In this document: positions 22,951-24,427 of the stretch, piece by piece
How the letters are laid out: each line of letters opens with the position of its first letter
Numbering within the stretch: position 1 is the stretch's first letter
NCBI GenBank assembly: GCA_036399695.1
Contig: DASWMP010000011.1
Location: forward strand, 1-24,427
Reading direction: 5' to 3'
Source of the DNA: DASVEE01 sp036399695
GTDB lineage: Bacteria; Acidobacteriota; Thermoanaerobaculia; Gp7-AA8
DNA length: 24,427 nt
Position numbers and translations under genes: made by a program
Notes under the pieces: model-generated
Told to the model about the DNA's origin: nothing
Databases searched by the model: none
What the model saw: only the letters and a program-made list of their open reading frames with translations

Positions 22951-23181
22951 TCAGACGCGCCCTCTGCGCTTCCGGGCTTCCTTCACGGCCTCGACGGCAT
23001 CGGCGGGACCGTCCTTGAAGATCCCTTCCCAACGGAACAGGCCCGGCCGCTCGGTAGTGATCGCCACTTTGCCGCCGCGGATTTCCCACGTCAGGCGATC
23101 ACCGGGGCCGACGTCGAGCGCGTCGCGGACTTCCTTCGGAACGGTCGTCTGACCCTTGCTGGTGATGGTCGAGGTAGGCAT
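22951..23181 (-). CDS. vapB: AbrB/MazE-type antitoxin (VapB-like)
   Basis: A 76-residue antitoxin. Residues 4-45 form a swapped-hairpin SpoVT-AbrB DNA-binding domain (STITSKGQTTVPKEVRDAL, then VGPGDRLTWEIRGGKVAI). The C-terminal tail (RWEGIFKDGPADAVEAVKEARKRR) would wrap the PIN toxin and neutralise it. The ATG is preceded by GGAG at a good distance (23187-23190 on this strand). The antitoxin-toxin complex is expected to repress its own promoter; a -10 and a palindrome lie just upstream (23198-23211). Antitoxin-first order and tight spacing are standard for the module. Confidence 0.92.
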   Translation of the reverse strand: MPTSTITSKGQTTVPKEVRDALDVGPGDRLTWEIRGGKVAITTERPGLFRWEGIFKDGPADAVEAVKEARKRRGRV

Positions 23182-23197
23182 AGAGTCTCCTTACTTC

Positions 23198-23211
23198 ATT
23201 ATACCCGGGTA
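23198..23211 (-). promoter_or_regulatory. Promoter -10 and palindromic operator of the toxin-antitoxin operon
   Basis: Read on the minus strand, 23203-23198 is TATAAT, a perfect -10, 16 bp before the antitoxin ATG. It overlaps a perfect 10-bp palindrome, TACCCGGGTA (23202-23211), well placed as an operator for an AbrB-type repressor. The -35 region is not a clear consensus, as expected for an autoregulated weak promoter. Confidence 0.6.
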
Positions 23212-23219
23212 AGGAACGG

Positions 23220-23705
23220 TTGATTCCGTGGAAACACGACCGGACCACGATGCTGCCGAGCTCTGTGACCGCGGACCTGCACGAGCAGCTCGTCCATGCC
23301 CGGCTGCTGTACCAGGAAGATCTCGCGTCCGGCTGGGGAGAGATCTGGCTGCCCGATGCAATCGCGCGGAAGTTTCCGTCGGCCGCGCGCGAATGGCGGT
23401 GGCAATGGGTCTTTCCCGCGTGCCGGCGATGGCGCGACAAGGAGGGGCGCGAAGGACGGCATCACCTGCACGAGACTGTCATACAGCGGGCCGTCACGGA
23501 CGCGGCCCGCGAGGCGGGAATCGACAAACGCGTGACCTGTCACAGCTTCCGCCACTCCTTCGCCACGCACCTGCTCGAGCACGGACACGACATACGAACG
23601 GTCCAGAAGTTGCTGGGCCACCGCGACGTCGCAACGACGATGATCTACACCCACGTATTGCGCCACGGCGCACGCGGAGTACGTAGCCCTCTGGACGCGG
23701 CCTGA
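23220..23705 (+). pseudogene. intI: 5'-truncated integron-type tyrosine recombinase (IntI-like)
   Basis: The remaining 161-residue frame equals the C-terminal half of an integron integrase. Homology appears to begin around KHDRTTMLP. The IntI-specific insert is present (EREWRWQWVFP-like segment, residues 57-66, and HHLHETVIQRAV, 81-92). The catalytic residues His108, Arg111, His134 and Tyr143 are all visible (CHSFRHSFATHLLE, LLGHRD, MIYTHVL). The N-terminal core-binding domain and the first catalytic Arg are absent, so it should be inactive. The upstream boundary falls in the promoter region of the toxin-antitoxin pair. No in-frame ATG with a ribosome site precedes the conserved part. This is either a deletion relic or the result of insertion at the integrase. 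Confidence 0.85.
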
Positions 23706-23888
23706 ACCCGGAGCATAAACTGGAGCGCTTCGCGCCGGCGGAACAGCGATACGCTGCGGAAAGTGCCAGGTACTCCGCGGCCGATTTCAAGTTAGGCCGG
23801 CCAAGCGGCAGCGTCCGGAGATCGGTAGGCCAGCTACAGCCGCGTCGTGACAATCCGCTTCAGTTGGATGCAACTCGGTGAGCATAAA

Positions 23889-23919
23889 CAGTTGCAGGCG
23901 GTCAACGCCTAAACAACTG
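23889..23919 (-). terminator. Probable hairpin terminator of the 23920 gene
   Basis: CAGTTG (23889-23894) pairs with CAACTG (23914-23919), with an inner AGGCG/CGCCT stem around GTCAA. On the minus strand the hairpin directly follows the stop codon of the rightmost gene and is followed by TTTAT. The short U-tract makes it moderate. Confidence 0.5.
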
Positions 23920-24427
23920 CTATAGATGTTTGCCCACGTCACACTTAAACCCATAAAAGCGCTCGGCGGCATCGGCGATGCCGGTGATGAACCACAAGTT
24001 AATTCCACCTCCGACGACGGGACCGAGGAATGGGACAAACCCGCTAAGCATCTTGCCTCCGAGCTTTGAGGCAAATTTCGCACCGACTTTGGCACCTGCC
24101 TTCGCACCCATTTTTCCGCCCATCTGCGCACCGACCAGTAGGCCGGCACTCTTGCACATCGTTTTCGCGACCATCTTGAGGCCGGCCTTCGTGTGGACCT
24201 TAATTGCCATGTCGGCGGCGGCTTTACCGGACAGCGCCGCGAACAACTCGCCGTTTTCGTCGCCACCAGCCCAGAGGTTGAGAATGATGCCGAAATCCTC
24301 GTCCTCCAGAAAGTTTCCGCACTGACTCCGCTCGGCGTAGATGGCGCCAATGCCGTAACTGCAGACGCCCATTCGGTTGATGAGGAAGATGACGTCGGCC
24401 GCAATGCCTGCGAGATGAGCAATGGGA
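23920..24427 (-). CDS. Glycine-rich, probably membrane-associated protein (partial, 5' end outside window)
   Basis: The minus-strand frame runs open to the window edge, so the gene is incomplete at its N-terminus; an internal ATG at 24372 is probably not the true start, because the codons before it (AHLAGIAADVIFLINRMG) read as natural protein. The visible 168 residues contain a helical stretch with regularly spaced Gly/Ala/Lys (GAQMGGKMGAKAGAKVGAKF in part), then LSGFVPFLGPVVGGGINLWFITGIADAAERFYGFKCDVG at the C-terminus. The final part is faintly reminiscent of EcsC-type proteins, where a Gly-rich hydrophobic hairpin precedes a C-terminal helix. The Gly pattern could also be a glycine-zipper membrane element. 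Function unknown. Composition is visibly less GC-rich than in the left half of the window, in keeping with an accessory origin. Confidence 0.7.
   Translation of the reverse strand, partial: PIAHLAGIAADVIFLINRMGVCSYGIGAIYAERSQCGNFLEDEDFGIILNLWAGGDENGELFAALSGKAAADMAIKVHTKAGLKMVAKTMCKSAGLLVGAQMGGKMGAKAGAKVGAKFASKLGGKMLSGFVPFLGPVVGGGINLWFITGIADAAERFYGFKCDVGKHL

Overview
The window is high-GC DNA from a Gram-negative bacterium. It encodes the outer-membrane LPS-assembly protein LptD, and the exported proteins carry classical or lipoprotein signal peptides. The gene style (YfhO-like membrane proteins, ECF sigma/anti-sigma pairs next to CHAT and caspase proteins, LytS/LytTR pairs, many small hairpin repeats between genes) fits Acidobacteriota or a related soil/sediment phylum. 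That placement is an inference, not a demonstration. No rRNA, tRNA or CRISPR array was seen.

Left part (1-10044), cell-envelope and sugar genes. A D-2-hydroxyacid dehydrogenase (minus) diverges from a methyltransferase, which overlaps by ATGA with a large YfhO-type membrane protein. After a hairpin repeat pair come a second methyltransferase (minus) and an exported protein of unknown function (plus, with a strong terminator). A minus-strand series follows, in transcription order: LptD, a long-form glucose-1-phosphate thymidylyltransferase, and a small pseudopilin-like lipoprotein.

Centre (10045-17526), the most interesting part. An ECF sigma factor and a cysteine-free, membrane-anchored anti-sigma candidate run leftward. 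Rightward from the same point run a lipoprotein TPR-CHAT protease with intact His/Cys dyad, a 352-residue unknown protein and a terminator. A second unit follows: a small lipoprotein overlapping an exported caspase-like protease (YFAGHG and DACHSG) with a DUF4384-like tail. Two clan CD proteases beside one sigma/anti-sigma switch suggest, as inference only, proteolytic control of transcription across the envelope.

Right part (17527-24427), accessory. A Kelch/Calx-beta secreted protein lies between repeat-rich intergenic blocks that share a 42-bp direct repeat. Next is a compact operon of an exported SnoaL-like protein, a LytS-type histidine kinase and a LytTR response regulator. It is preceded by a 12-bp direct repeat with 21-bp period that looks like a LytTR binding site. 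A VapBC-type toxin-antitoxin pair then abuts the 5'-truncated remnant of an integron-type integrase. The window ends inside a glycine-rich, probably membrane-associated gene on the minus strand.
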